This document shows positions 36,680-48,600 of a stretch of 64,000 bases of DNA, in pieces; within the stretch, counting starts at the first letter, position 1; every line of letters begins with the position of its first letter. The stretch is taken from assembly GCF_051020985.1 (NCBI RefSeq), contig NC_135008.1:2604001-2668000 (forward strand). The letters run 5' to 3'. Position numbers and translations under genes: made by a program. The notes under the pieces were generated by a model. That model searched no databases. It was given only the letters and a program-made list of their open reading frames with translations, and was not told the DNA's origin. This stretch comes from Nomia melanderi. Lineage: Eukaryota; Arthropoda; Insecta; Hymenoptera; Halictidae.

Positions 36680-39600
36680 ATGCGGAGTACAACTTATAGT
36701 ATGTTAACGTCATGTTTAAATATTTATTATATTATTAAAAAAATTATTATATACAGGTTTCTAATTAACGTTTATTCCTGATCCAATAGACAATAGGGGT
36801 GAAAAAAAGAAACTTTCCTGGATCTACAGGAGGAAAGCAAAATTACAAAAATCAAAGAATGCAGCACAAGGAATAAGCAACACTCCAAATGACAATAACA
36901 GACCGAGAATTATTATTCGTAATCTGTCATTTAAGGTTGGTGAAATCTGTGATCATGAAATGTAAAATTTTAAATATTAAACCTATATTGTACCTTGTCC
37001 ATAGGCAACTGTAGATGATGTCAAAAAATTATATGAACCATTTGGCCAAATAGACGACATAAATTTTCCAAAACGGGCTGATGGTTCACCTGTAGGATGT
37101 TGTTTTGTTCAATTTAAACAATTAGAAGATGCATCAAAGGCAATATTTAATACAAACAAGAAAGAATTTCTTGGTAATATTTTATGTTTTTATGTACTTA
37201 TTGTATTAATATTGTACAATATGATATTTATTAATTGTGTTAAACTAAATAATTATTTTAGGCAGAGTAATAAGTAGTAGTTGGGCAATATCAAAGTCCA
37301 GATATAATGAAAAATTGAAACAGGAATCTAAAGAGAATTTAGATGATACACAAAACACAGATATAAAAGATGAGGAAGAAGTACCGGAAGATAAAGACAA
37401 GGATAAAGAAAAAGCACCTAAGAAAGAGAAGCCAGTACCAATAAAAAAAGAACACAGAAAAGTACACAAGGAGAGGAATACAAAGAGAGCAAGAATTGTT
37501 ATAAGAAATCTTTCATTTCAGGTAAAAAAATATTCTAAAGTAATGATTATCTTTCTAATTGATTCAGTACAATGTACAAAAATGATTGTGTTTCTTTTAG
37601 GCAACTGAAGAAGATTTAAAACAACATTTTTCTCAATATGGAGAAATAGAAGATATAAAGATCTTAAAGAGAAGTGATGGAAAAAATGTCGGTTGTGCAT
37701 TTTTACAATTTCAGTTTGTACAAAGTGCAGCTAAGGCTATACATTATGCAAATTTACAACCACTTCTTAATAGACCTATTGTGGTTGATTGGGCAGTACC
37801 TAAAAATAAGTTTCTTCCAAATAATGCAGACACAGCGAATGAAAATGAGGTGAAGGTGAAGATAGAGAAGGAAAGTGATACAGAAGACACATCAGAAACT
37901 GCAACGAAATCAAATTTAAATGAAGAGTTAGGTAGGTGAGTAAATGTATTGTGTAATACTACCTCCAATTAAATTTAATTAAATTGTTTTTAAAACATAT
38001 GTAAATTTATTCTTTAATAGTAATAAAGGTCACATAGATGTATCTATAGAATCAGATGAATCTGACAATGAAGATGAGAAGGATGTAGAAATGAAATCAG
38101 AAGGTGAAACTTCAGACAAAGAATTATCTGAAGACGATGTAGAAGACATAGATGAAGAAGAAGAAGAAGAAGAAGAAGAGGAAAAAGATATCAAGGAACA
38201 AAAACGTCCACGTTTCGAGTCTCACGACGTCTCCGAAGGAAAGACTGTGTTCTTAAAAAATGTGCCGTTTTCTGTAAAAAATGAGCAATTAAAAAAAGTC
38301 ATGGAACAATTTGGACCCGTTTATTACGCACTTGTATGCATGGATTCACTCACCGAATACTCAAAGGGTACAGCGTTCGTTAAGTTCAGGGTAAATTTTT
38401 GTATTCTTTCAATTGTTCATACATAATATGTTATAATGCTGTGAATGTCTAATTAAGAACTTCGTTACAGAATGTTGAAGATGCTGAAAAATGTCTGGCT
38501 GCAGGAAAAGAATTGGAAATAGATGATCAGATAATAGAAGCACAAAGAGCGTTAGACAGGAATGAGATTGAAAATAGAGCAAACTCGAAGCAACCAAAAC
38601 AAAAAGACAATAGAAACCTGTACCTCGTAAAGGAAGGCGGTAAGATACAAATTTCAAGCCTTGATCTTCTAATAATACTTGTACTGAAAGTGAATTTATT
38701 GTTCAGTTATAATGGCCGGAAGTCCCGCTGCTAAGGGAGTGTCGGCGGCAGACATGGCGAAACGGTTGCAAATAGAGCAGTGGAAATCACAGATATTGCG
38801 AAATTTAAATATGTTCGTATCCCGAATAAGACTCGTCGTTCACAATCTGCCACCTTCGTTAGATGATACAAAATTTAGAAAAATGATTGAACGTTATGGA
38901 CCTGCCGGAGCAATCATTAGAGAGGTATCTTTAAATTCCAATGCATTATATATGCTGAATAACAGTGAGAAGTAAAGGAGTAATAATTCAACAAAATATT
39001 TGCCAGGCACGTGTCATGCGAGATCTGAAGAACGTTGACTCGAAGGGAGTGGGAAAGTCCAAAGAATATGGATTCGTTTCGTACACGAAACACGAGGATA
39101 CTCTTCAAGCATTAAGAAACATAAATAATAATCCAGATATATTCAACCCAAACAGAGTATGTGTATTTTTTTAACACTTGTTTCTTACTTCATGTGTTAA
39201 ATTCTAAAACATGTTTTTACACAGCGACCCATAGTGTCCTTTTCAATAGAAAATCGAGTAATGGTGAACGCTAGGCAAAAAAGGATACAGAGGAGTCAAG
39301 AGAACAATCCTACATGGCCAGGGTACAAAATGAAGAGGCAGCAGCAAGAGACAAACGAGAAAGTCCCGACAAAGAGATTCAAATTCGGGGAATCGAGTAA
39401 AGTAGAGAAAAACGAGTCGAACAAAAAGCCATTTGCAGGAGCGGTTGGGAAACCGGGTGAAAATAAATTACGGTCCAAGTTCAAATTGAAGAACCAAGCC
39501 GCGGTGCACCACGAGACAGTGAAGAAAGAGAAGAAACTGAAGAGGACCTCCAAGAAGCTAGAAGAGAAGAGGAAACTTAGAAAGGAAAATAGAAACGAAG

Positions 39601-39799
39601 TTAAAGTTAGTATCACACCAAAGCATCACAATGCTTCTTACAACCCACGATTTTATTCCTAATCGTTTCACTTCTTTTCCAGCCCGTGCACAGGACAAAA
39701 TTAAAAGCCGAAGACGTAAATCTAGACAAGCTTGTAAATAGTTATAAGAATAAATTAAAATCGATAGAGTTAAAGAAATCGAAATGGTACGAATCATAG
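36680..39799 (+). CDS. RBM28: RBM28/Nop4-like nucleolar RNA-binding protein, four RRMs
   Basis: RBM28 (yeast Nop4) is a nucleolar factor for large ribosomal subunit assembly. Exons: 36680-36698, 36790-36935, 37005-37173, 37262-37521, 37601-37935, 38021-38390, 38471-38639, 38707-38924, 39007-39156, 39225-39605, 39683-39799; phases join to 777 aa (human about 759). Four RRMs show RNP motifs: RIIIRNLSF with GCCFVQF, RIVIRNLSF with GCAFLQF, KTVFLKNVPF with GTAFVKF, and RLVVHNLPP with YGFVSY. The RBM28-specific segment NLYLVKEG, AAKGVSAADMAKR precedes RRM4, and INNNPDIF, RPIVSFSIENR follows it. An acidic poly-Glu/Asp linker lies at about 38100-38190. The Lys-rich tail ends in KSKWYES, as in the human protein. 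The start exon codes only six residues plus one base (MRSTTY); it was chosen because phase and donor fit, and is the least certain part. Confidence 0.93.
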
Positions 39800-42606
39800 T
39801 GTTCACGCATAGGAAGGTTCGCCGAGACATTACCATAGTCGTCGTTCACCTTGTAAAAATAATTATACAAAATGGAAAATACAGAGGTACACCCGCACAT
39901 ATACATTAACTGCCTATATTTCAGCTGAATCGATTCCTGCCTTATTCCTAAAACACATCACGTTCTGCAGATGTATGTTTATAGTTACCGCTGATCACAT
40001 GATACACGTGTTCTCGCCAATGACTGATGCTCGGATCCACGTTCTCCAACCAATAAGACAGGCCGTAGGATCCACATGGTAGGGGAGAACCGTCGAGAGG
40101 GACTATTCAAACTTTCGAAATTCTACACTCACACAAATGATCATTTCTTTTGTCTTACTCGCCCATTTGTCGTACACCGAACACTCTGAAAGATCAGTGA
40201 GGCAGATGTTGGAGGATCCACGAAACGAATTGCTCATGATGATAAGAGGTGCCCGGTGCTTCAGGGGCGCTCATTTAAATTCGTTGACTTTTCCCCTCCT
40301 TCGTTTGCCCTCCCACCTGTTCTTGCTCTTTTCTTTGCGACGTTACCGTTTGTATGGTACTTAATAGTTGGCGGGAACCGTCGAAGAGTAAAAGGGCCTC
40401 TTGTACCCTGGTCCTCGGCACCGGCACGCATTCATTCGGAACCAGTTGGTCGACGCACGATACGCGCACACCTGGGCTGGGAAATTCGCAACGCTGAGGT
40501 GACCCACGAAAATCGAAAGTGACTGAGATTATGTACTGCTAGGAGATCACTTGATGTCTAGGCAACAATAGAGGCAACAGGTGTTTTTCTAATTCATAGT
40601 TCTATAGTTTTGATTGCTTGCAACCGCATCAATAGTAGATTAGCTATGGAGGATGCTAATCAGATCAAACTAAGTTAGATGACAAGAGAAGTGATGACTG
40701 ATCAGCTGAACCCTTCAGTCTAGCCAGCAAGTGATCCCTTAGCAATACAGTATACTACCTTGTAAGTTGGAAAGTTTGTTGAAATAATTATGAAAGTGAA
40801 ACAATAATAGAAGAGGAAGATCGGTATCCTAATGGCGATGGTGGGATTCAGGGAATCTATAAATGTGAAGTCTATTATAAAAAGAGAATGGGGGAGTTTA
40901 CTGATCATTTGAATTTGAGACTAGTGACTGTGACAATGGTTGATAGTTCTTTGTATAAGTGGAAATCAATGTGCTCTGGTATGTACTAATTGGTATTGAA
41001 TATTTTGAGAATCTTCTTTTGAAAATGACAGTGTTTAACTTCGTTGAAGTCTAGTTTTAGGAGTGATTATAGTTGCATATGGATTTAAGGAAGGATTGTA
41101 TTTAATAAGGGAATAAAGTGGTCAGTGTTCATTCGTTTAACATATCTCTAATAACGTTGAACACGTGTAGAACAATTAGAGAATTGGCGGACTGGAAATT
41201 TGGTCAAGGTGAAGTCTGCGATCGCGCGCGTACTTGCTGTTACCGTAATCTCAGCAACGGAACATTTGTAACTGAGGCTCTTGACGGTAAAATTCCTGTT
41301 CCTAGAAGAACTCACGTTGTTTAGAAATTAGATTAACCCTTGAAGTCAATCTTGAAATATTCGCAAAGAGTCAAAAATGGAGCATAAGCTATCTTTTTAC
41401 AATTTCTTTATAGAAACCATAAACGTGAGTTTATTAAGATTTCAGTTAGTTTATATTCGAGTTTAGGTATTACTGAATCTATGCTGAATTAATAATTCTA
41501 AATTAAATCATTCTAAAAGGAGAAATAGGAATTGGTGGTTTTGAACCACCTGGGTAGTTCTAGTGTCAACGTTCAACTAGTGTTAATGTATAGAACAGGT
41601 GTAACAGAGCTGTTTACTAGATTGCAAGCAATTTATAAAGGAGTCTACTATTTCATTCAGCCGCTGGTGACATTGCGGCTAGTTTCATTTTCAAACAGTG
41701 AAACGAGTTCCACGAACGATCCGAGTTATGAGCACGAAACGAGCGTACCGTAGTTTCACCTGAAAGGGTTGCCGTGGCATTCGAAAGAAACCGTGCCTTT
41801 AGTCTCGAACCGGGACGAGCCTGGTGCACGAGCACCGTTTCCCTGTAATTACAGCATTTTACCAATGAGAACCACCGACAGATTTCATTTTCACCGGACC
41901 TGATTCTCTTCGGTCATCTTCTTTAACCCTGCTATCTTCTTCGAATCTTTTTTGACCCAATTATGTTTTCGTTTCTTTGGCAGTGATTTCGAGTTTGATA
42001 TTATTAATCTAGGAAGTTTAAATGATTGTCAATCTAATGATTTTGAATTATTGCTAATCCAGTGATTTTAAATGAGTATCAATGTAATAATTTGAAAGTA
42101 TTGTTAGTGTAGTAATTTTAGATGGTCAGCAATCGATTGATTTCAAATTATTGTCAATGTAGTAACTTTAAATTACTATCAATGTAATAATTTGAAAGTA
42201 TTGTCAATGTATAGTAATTTTAAACGGTCAGCAATCGATTGATTTCAAATTATTATTAATCTAGCAATTTTAAATGACCATCAATGTAATAATATGAAAG
42301 TATTGTCAATGTAGTAACTTTAAATGATTAGCAATCGATTGATTTCAAGTTATTATTAATCTAGTAATTTCAAATGATTAACAATCTAATAATTTCGAAT
42401 TATTGTTAATCTAGTGATTTTAAATGACTATCAATCCATTACTTTCGTAAATTTATTTAAATAAAGCCACGAGTCCTGATGTTCATCGACTCAGCAAATG
42501 AGCAATTCCTGTGCGTCGACTCTCAATAATTTTTTGTACACAGTTATACTAAAAACTTCAGCAGTCTCGAATTCCCCGACGTCATTCTATGTTTTTCAGG
42601 ACAAAA
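39800..42606. other. Intergenic region between RBM28 and the plus-strand P450
   Basis: No coding exon is supported. A GC-richer island lies at about 40.0-40.5 kb. A diffuse repeat with phrases like ATTATTGTCAATGTAGTAATT lies at 42.0-42.45 kb. A family C right end (GGTAGTTCTAGTGTC) lies near 41555-41570. The P450 coding start follows an acceptor (TTTTTCAG ending 42599) by seven bases, so its 5' UTR begins in an unseen upstream exon here. Confidence 0.55.
42000..42450. repeat. Diffuse tandem repeat, about 60-120-bp units
   Basis: The phrases GCAATCGATTGATTTCAA (three times) and AATGTAGTAACTTTAAAT alternate through the block with ATCAATGTAATAATTTGAAA. Units are imperfect. Not coding. Confidence 0.65.
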
Positions 42607-45600
42607 ATGAGCATATTAAGCGGCAGATTCGCCGGATCCTTATCATGCCGCGCCAGACATTTGGTTAACATGCGGCGGGCGATGGAGACGTTGGTCACCG
42701 AAATCGAGGAATACCAGTTGTCTCGATGCCGGCCGTACGACGAAATTCCTGGACCGAAACCTATTCCTCTCTTAGGCAACACATGGCGGTTCATTCCTTT
42801 CATTGGTACGACACCTGATTCCTGTCCTATTTAAATTCTTCAACGTTAGAATTAGAAATCGGAAAACACGCGATATAGATAAGTTCCCTGTCCTTTCTCT
42901 TGTATCGCGTCCAACTCGTGACGAAATTTTCAGCTGAATTTTAAATCGGTTAATAGTATCCACTTGTTTACTATCAATTTGATATCAATTTATTTATTCA
43001 TGTTATCCGTTTATTTTTAGTATGAACGAACTGTTGAATCACGTACAGATTCTTTTCTTTTTCTAAGTTATTAAGACAATTAATATAATCATCGAGTGAA
43101 ATTGAATTTTTAATATTTTTTACAGAAACCATAATGGTGGTCTTCAATTCAATTGGTAATTTAATTTAGACAATTTTGAATCATTTCTGAGAGAAACTGT
43201 GACAAAAGATCACGAATTGAGATAAGTCATTTTTCATCTGGTGTTTAGTTTTAGCGTTGAATTTACATGGTGCCGCTCCCTATTTTTCAGGATCGCTGCA
43301 CTCCTAAATTAATTGGCTAAATGATAACGAGCGATTCTTTACGACTGTCGGCAAGCATAATTAAATATGAACGCGCGCTCCGTTAACCACGAATGTATAA
43401 ATTAGTGACTCACTCGGAATGGAATTGCAGAGCGTTTAGAAGTCTCTGAACCGATTGATTTAATTGCGGCTGAAACTTTTCATTCCTCGCTAGAAACTTG
43501 TGTAATTAATTTACTGCTCGCTTCGCGGACAGACAAGTTAGAGTCGGCTTAACGATTTGCATGTAACAGAAAAAACCGATTTATTATCTAAAGAATGTCT
43601 CTTTTGCTACATTGACTCTAAGTAATGTAGATCCTTGTATCACTTTGTAACGTACTTCTTACTGCCATTTCGAAAACCGCCTGAGAACGTTGGACAGTCA
43701 GACAAACAGTGGAGAATTATTAAAATACAGAAGTATTTCTAAAATAAAATATCATTAAACTGAAACATGAAATGTTTAGTTCTTATCAAAGTAAAATTTA
43801 CTGAACTAAAACATGAAATGTTTAGTTATTATCAAAGTACAAAGTTTACTGAACTAAAACATCAAATGCTTAATCATGATCAAAGTACAAAATTGTTCCT
43901 AAAACCATTAGCAAGCTAAATTTTCCATCATTATCAACGCAAAAGATAATTCAAAATTAAATTTCTAACTCTACAAGTTGCCATAAGAAGAAACCATAAA
44001 TATACAAACGAAGAAACATTCAAATTCGCGACATTCCGCATTATCATAACCAGAGTGTCGCGAATTTGAATATTTCTCCGATTATACACTTATACTTCCT
44101 TCTTATGGCAACTTGTAGAATCAGATATTTAACGTTGAATAATTCTTCGCGTCGCTAATAATAGAAAATCCAATATTTCAGTTTGCCAATGATTTATTTC
44201 AGGAATAATTCCATACTTTAATATATGCCATAAGAAAACGATACTCCACGTCCATTTTCCAAAGAAATCAAGTTCACCGTTACACTAATTACAATTCTGC
44301 ACAATTTTATCCTTCAATTTTCGAATCTTTAAATGGACTCAAGCGACTTTCAACATAAACGGTTCACATATAACTTCGGTGAATATAAACGGAGAAATAT
44401 TGAAATTCGTGAGATTCTACCTACGATAATGTACAAAGAGTCGGCCGACAATGACCCAATTTCGTACAAAACGGACAAAAGAAACTCCAGACGATTTGTA
44501 ACGGAGACGCGCAGACGACCTTGGCTGATTCACGAATTTGAGTTACAGGCGACTTCAAGATCCAGTCGATAGACCAGGTGTCGAAGCGTCTGCACGAGGA
44601 ATACGGGGACATCGTGAAGATGGGGGGCCTGCTGGGGAGGCCCGACATGGTTTTCATTTACGACGCGAACGAAATCGAGCGTATCTTCAGGCAAGAGGAG
44701 AGGATGCCGTACAGGCCGTCGATGCCGTCCCTCAACTACTACAAGCACGTGCTCCGAAAGGATTTCTTCCGTGGTAACGCGGGCGTGATCGCAGTGTAAG
44801 CTCTGAATACCGGTATCGCCGCCGATCGATCTTGACCTCGGAGTTTCGCTCGGGAATCGGGAGCTCGGCGTACTCCGTAGCATAACCCTTTGCACTCGAA
44901 AGTTTTTCACTAGAAATATTCAATATTTTCCGATGTTTCTGTTCTTGCTGTTATTTAAGCAATTAATGTACAATGTAGCTTCATCTGTTGATGGTTTTGT
45001 ACATTTCAAAGGATCTTCGTCCGTGAAGGGTTAACACTAGATTTATGGACGTTTGTTCTATACTTTATTCTATTGTTCCTAGAAAACTACGTGTACTATA
45101 GAAATCGACTTGAACTGTTACTAAATGTTTAAAAAATTCAGTATCCGTCGAACTGACGGGTTCCGTAAATCTAGTGTCAATCTTGTTCCCTTAGTTTTAT
45201 AATTGTTAAGAGGATAACCGATTTCTCTTTGAGAAATCAAAGAAATTGATTCAGCAATAGGCAAACTGAATGGTAAATCAATTAGTCTCGGTGGATGCAC
45301 TCTTCAAGTTGCTATAGAGAGATTTCAAGAAGTTGATTCAATTCAAATCTTAATCCACTTACTTTTCTATAGTCTACTGATTTTCAATCGAGAGACGAAA
45401 TTATTCGGTCTCTTAATTGTTTCCTAAATCGATGCTTTACAGCTCGACGCACCTGCTGGTCCTTCACGAGCAGAGGCAAAAGTCGAGGCGAGGTCGATGA
45501 CACCTGTCGATAGGTCATAAACTGGCCAATTCGAACAGGTATCTACTCGGCAGTCGAAAAAAGTATATTGCAATCGCCGCTGCAGTTCGAACCGTAGAAA

Positions 45601-48600
45601 AAGAAATTCTCCTTAACGTTTCTAAGAACCATAGAAGAAACTCTATAGCAAATGTCAGTAAATTCTATTCGAGCTTGGTACTATTAAAAAATAGTACTAG
45701 TGAAAGTATCGAATTCTTCTATCCATAGAAGACCTTGAAGCAAAACCATTAGATAAGAATTGAAACGTTCGAACGAGCGCAGAAATGCAGTGTCATAAAA
45801 CGGAGATTGTTTAAAAAATTCATGTAGGTGTTGGCATTCTCCGAGGTAGGTCAGAGGTAAACGCAACGATCGCTGCAATCGTTAGCCAAGCCCCGATCGG
45901 CGATTCCGCGAATATTTCAAAAGTTCCTGGCTCCGTCAATCTAACGAATGGAAAACGCAATTAGCCGCAGCAAGGGATATCCTAAAAACGGGAATTGTCA
46001 ACATAATTGCACGTCACGCGTCATTGGATCGTTGTTTTCGAAACGAATCCAAGAATTTTCATATCGGAGATTGTGTAAGTTAATCAGTGAACTGCGCTTG
46101 ACGAGTACAGTCGCCATTTTGAAAGCGAAAGTAACCTCTTCAATTCATTATTTATTTTTCCAACTGTAGTTCTTGTCATTCTCTTCTTTATTCTCTTGTT
46201 TTGATGTATATTAGCTGCATTCGCTGCATTTTGCTCGGTTCTATCGACAGAACTTGCGAGCGCCGACAAAATGGCGGATCGCAGTTTCCGTATTTCTCCA
46301 TCGTTGATGTTTTTGAAGCGTTAAATGTTTGAATTGATTTTAAAAGTAAATAGTTCCACTTGAGTACTATAACGAGTATTCAAAAAAGTCGAGGAAAATG
46401 TATTATTACCATTTTTATAAGGATTACATATTAATATCACTAAAAACTCGATAGTTCTAGCGATCATCGGTGTTTCATTAGAGAACGATGAATATATCGT
46501 GAATATTATTAACTACATTCCATGGTTAACTGGTTAACAAAGAATTCACGGAAGCCGTTTGCGCAAACAGTTCGATGTACGCGAATATTTCGGTCTATCA
46601 CGCGACGAACGAGGTTGTCGTACGCAACACTAGAATAATATTGGACACGCGTCGCCGCGGCGCGAGGATGTTTGCAGAATCCATTACTTCTTATGATGAT
46701 CAAATATTGACGAAGCGATTCGCACAGCTGCGATGCGTAATCTTTCGCTTGGCAAACTAACGGAATGGCAAATATTTGCGGGTCTCGTTGAAGCCTGACG
46801 AGTGCGGTCGCGTTGTACTTTCATTCTCGCACGCGCACGCTTCGATCTGGGATCATTGCAATCCAGAGTTTTCAGGGGAAAGATGATTTCATGATCATGT
46901 TCACGAACGCGGTGCAAATACTCTACGAAACAAGTGATTGAATACTTAATGCGAAAACAGCTTAAATTATTCATATGAATATTGATAACTTCGGATAACG
47001 ACTGATACCGGTACATAAATCGTTTCAAATGATTGAACAGTTCTACCGTGATAGTTATATTATGATTATAATAATCATTTTACCGATCAGTTTCTACAGT
47101 TATTGATAATGTTTACAACTATTTGTAATCATGACGAGCAAAACACGCCTCGATCGAGTATCGAGAACGCAACTATTACCTAACGGCCGTAAAGAGAAAT
47201 CACGTTATAGAACCGGAATCCGACACCGCCGCGTATTTTCGGTAAGGGCGTATTAGGAGAAAGGGGTCGATGCAACTGCAACTCTAGTTGTCATGCAGGA
47301 AACGGCAACCCGACTGACTGTCCATATCTGGTTGCACAACATTTGGTTTCGTGCGGGTCGAGCGACGCGCGTCTCGCATGTTACATTTCGCTCGCCCACG
47401 TTTCAACCGGATTTGTGACGTTCCTATATAGTGATCGCATACAGTGATCAACTGTTGATTTAATACCGAGACAATGCATATAATAATTTTTCGATGATAA
47501 ACGGATTACATATTTTCATTTGTTTCTAACGACAACGGGAAACTAGCACATTTGTCAATTCTAGTATCGGTCATTCTTCAATTAAACGATGATTATTTTG
47601 AAACTTTTCTGTATTACTAGTAACACTACCTAATAGTGGCATTCAAGATAAACTTGCAATAATAATGCATTTCAATTATATAAAATGAAAATAATCTAAT
47701 ATCAAACGATGTATTTTTCTCAAAATGGTGCGGCGCTCGTGTTAATATGTTTACGATAGATAAAGCGTCAAGACATATTCATTTCGCTAACAAGATCGTA
47801 TGAATAAATTTCCATCCGACATTTATGCCTCTCGAGGATCGTAACTCCGATTCATTTCGCTAAATGATTCCCGTGCTTACTGCCCCGACGAGTCGTTCCG
47901 GCGGACATTATCATCTCTACGATGTGATAACTCACGTTTAACATCGGTCCCCGTGTTCATAGTTCAAGGTCTAACGAGAGTCCGGACATTTCATCCTCTT
48001 CAGCCTGTCGCAGGCGTCGTCGCCTTTCACTCAACCCTCGTTCAGCGGCGCGAATAGCGATAGTTATTTCGCTGTAACGCGAAGAACGGGGAAAATGATT
48101 TGTACGTTCGAACGCGGTACCGTCGCGACGAACATTGAATCGGAATGATTGGGAAACGGTGAGGTAAATTATAGTTCTCGTACGTTGCGACAGAAGCTTC
48201 ACTTTGTTTCTGTCTATGAAAAGAATAATTCCATTGTGGGATTAATTATAATATTGTATCAGACTCGTGAAGGTATTAACAAAGCTTAATATTAAATGTC
48301 AAGCTCTATAATTTTGCTGTGTCTGAGTGCAAAAGATTAATCGTGTTGTTCCGAAAAGAAAGATGGAATCCCATGGGTTCTCTAATACTTATTCTTTAAT
48401 AACAAAGCAAATGATATTGAAAATAATTATCAATAATTCAGTATCACAGTAGCCATATCATGCTATGATCTAGCTACTTATATTACTAAATATTCTTATT
48501 CAAAATCAAGCTTGTTATTATAATTGTTCTTCAATTTGGAAGCTCCGTGACAGTCATCGTATTAACCAAATTCCTATTATTTCCAACGAATGCAAAAAAA

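Noticed and set aside
39296..39616. Phe/Ser-rich minus-strand frame of 106 codons
   Set aside because: Antisense of the Lys-rich RBM28 exon 10.
40137..40522. Overlapping plus-strand frames of 75-88 codons
   Set aside because: Several overlapping frames in a GC-richer island with no family resemblance or splice support.
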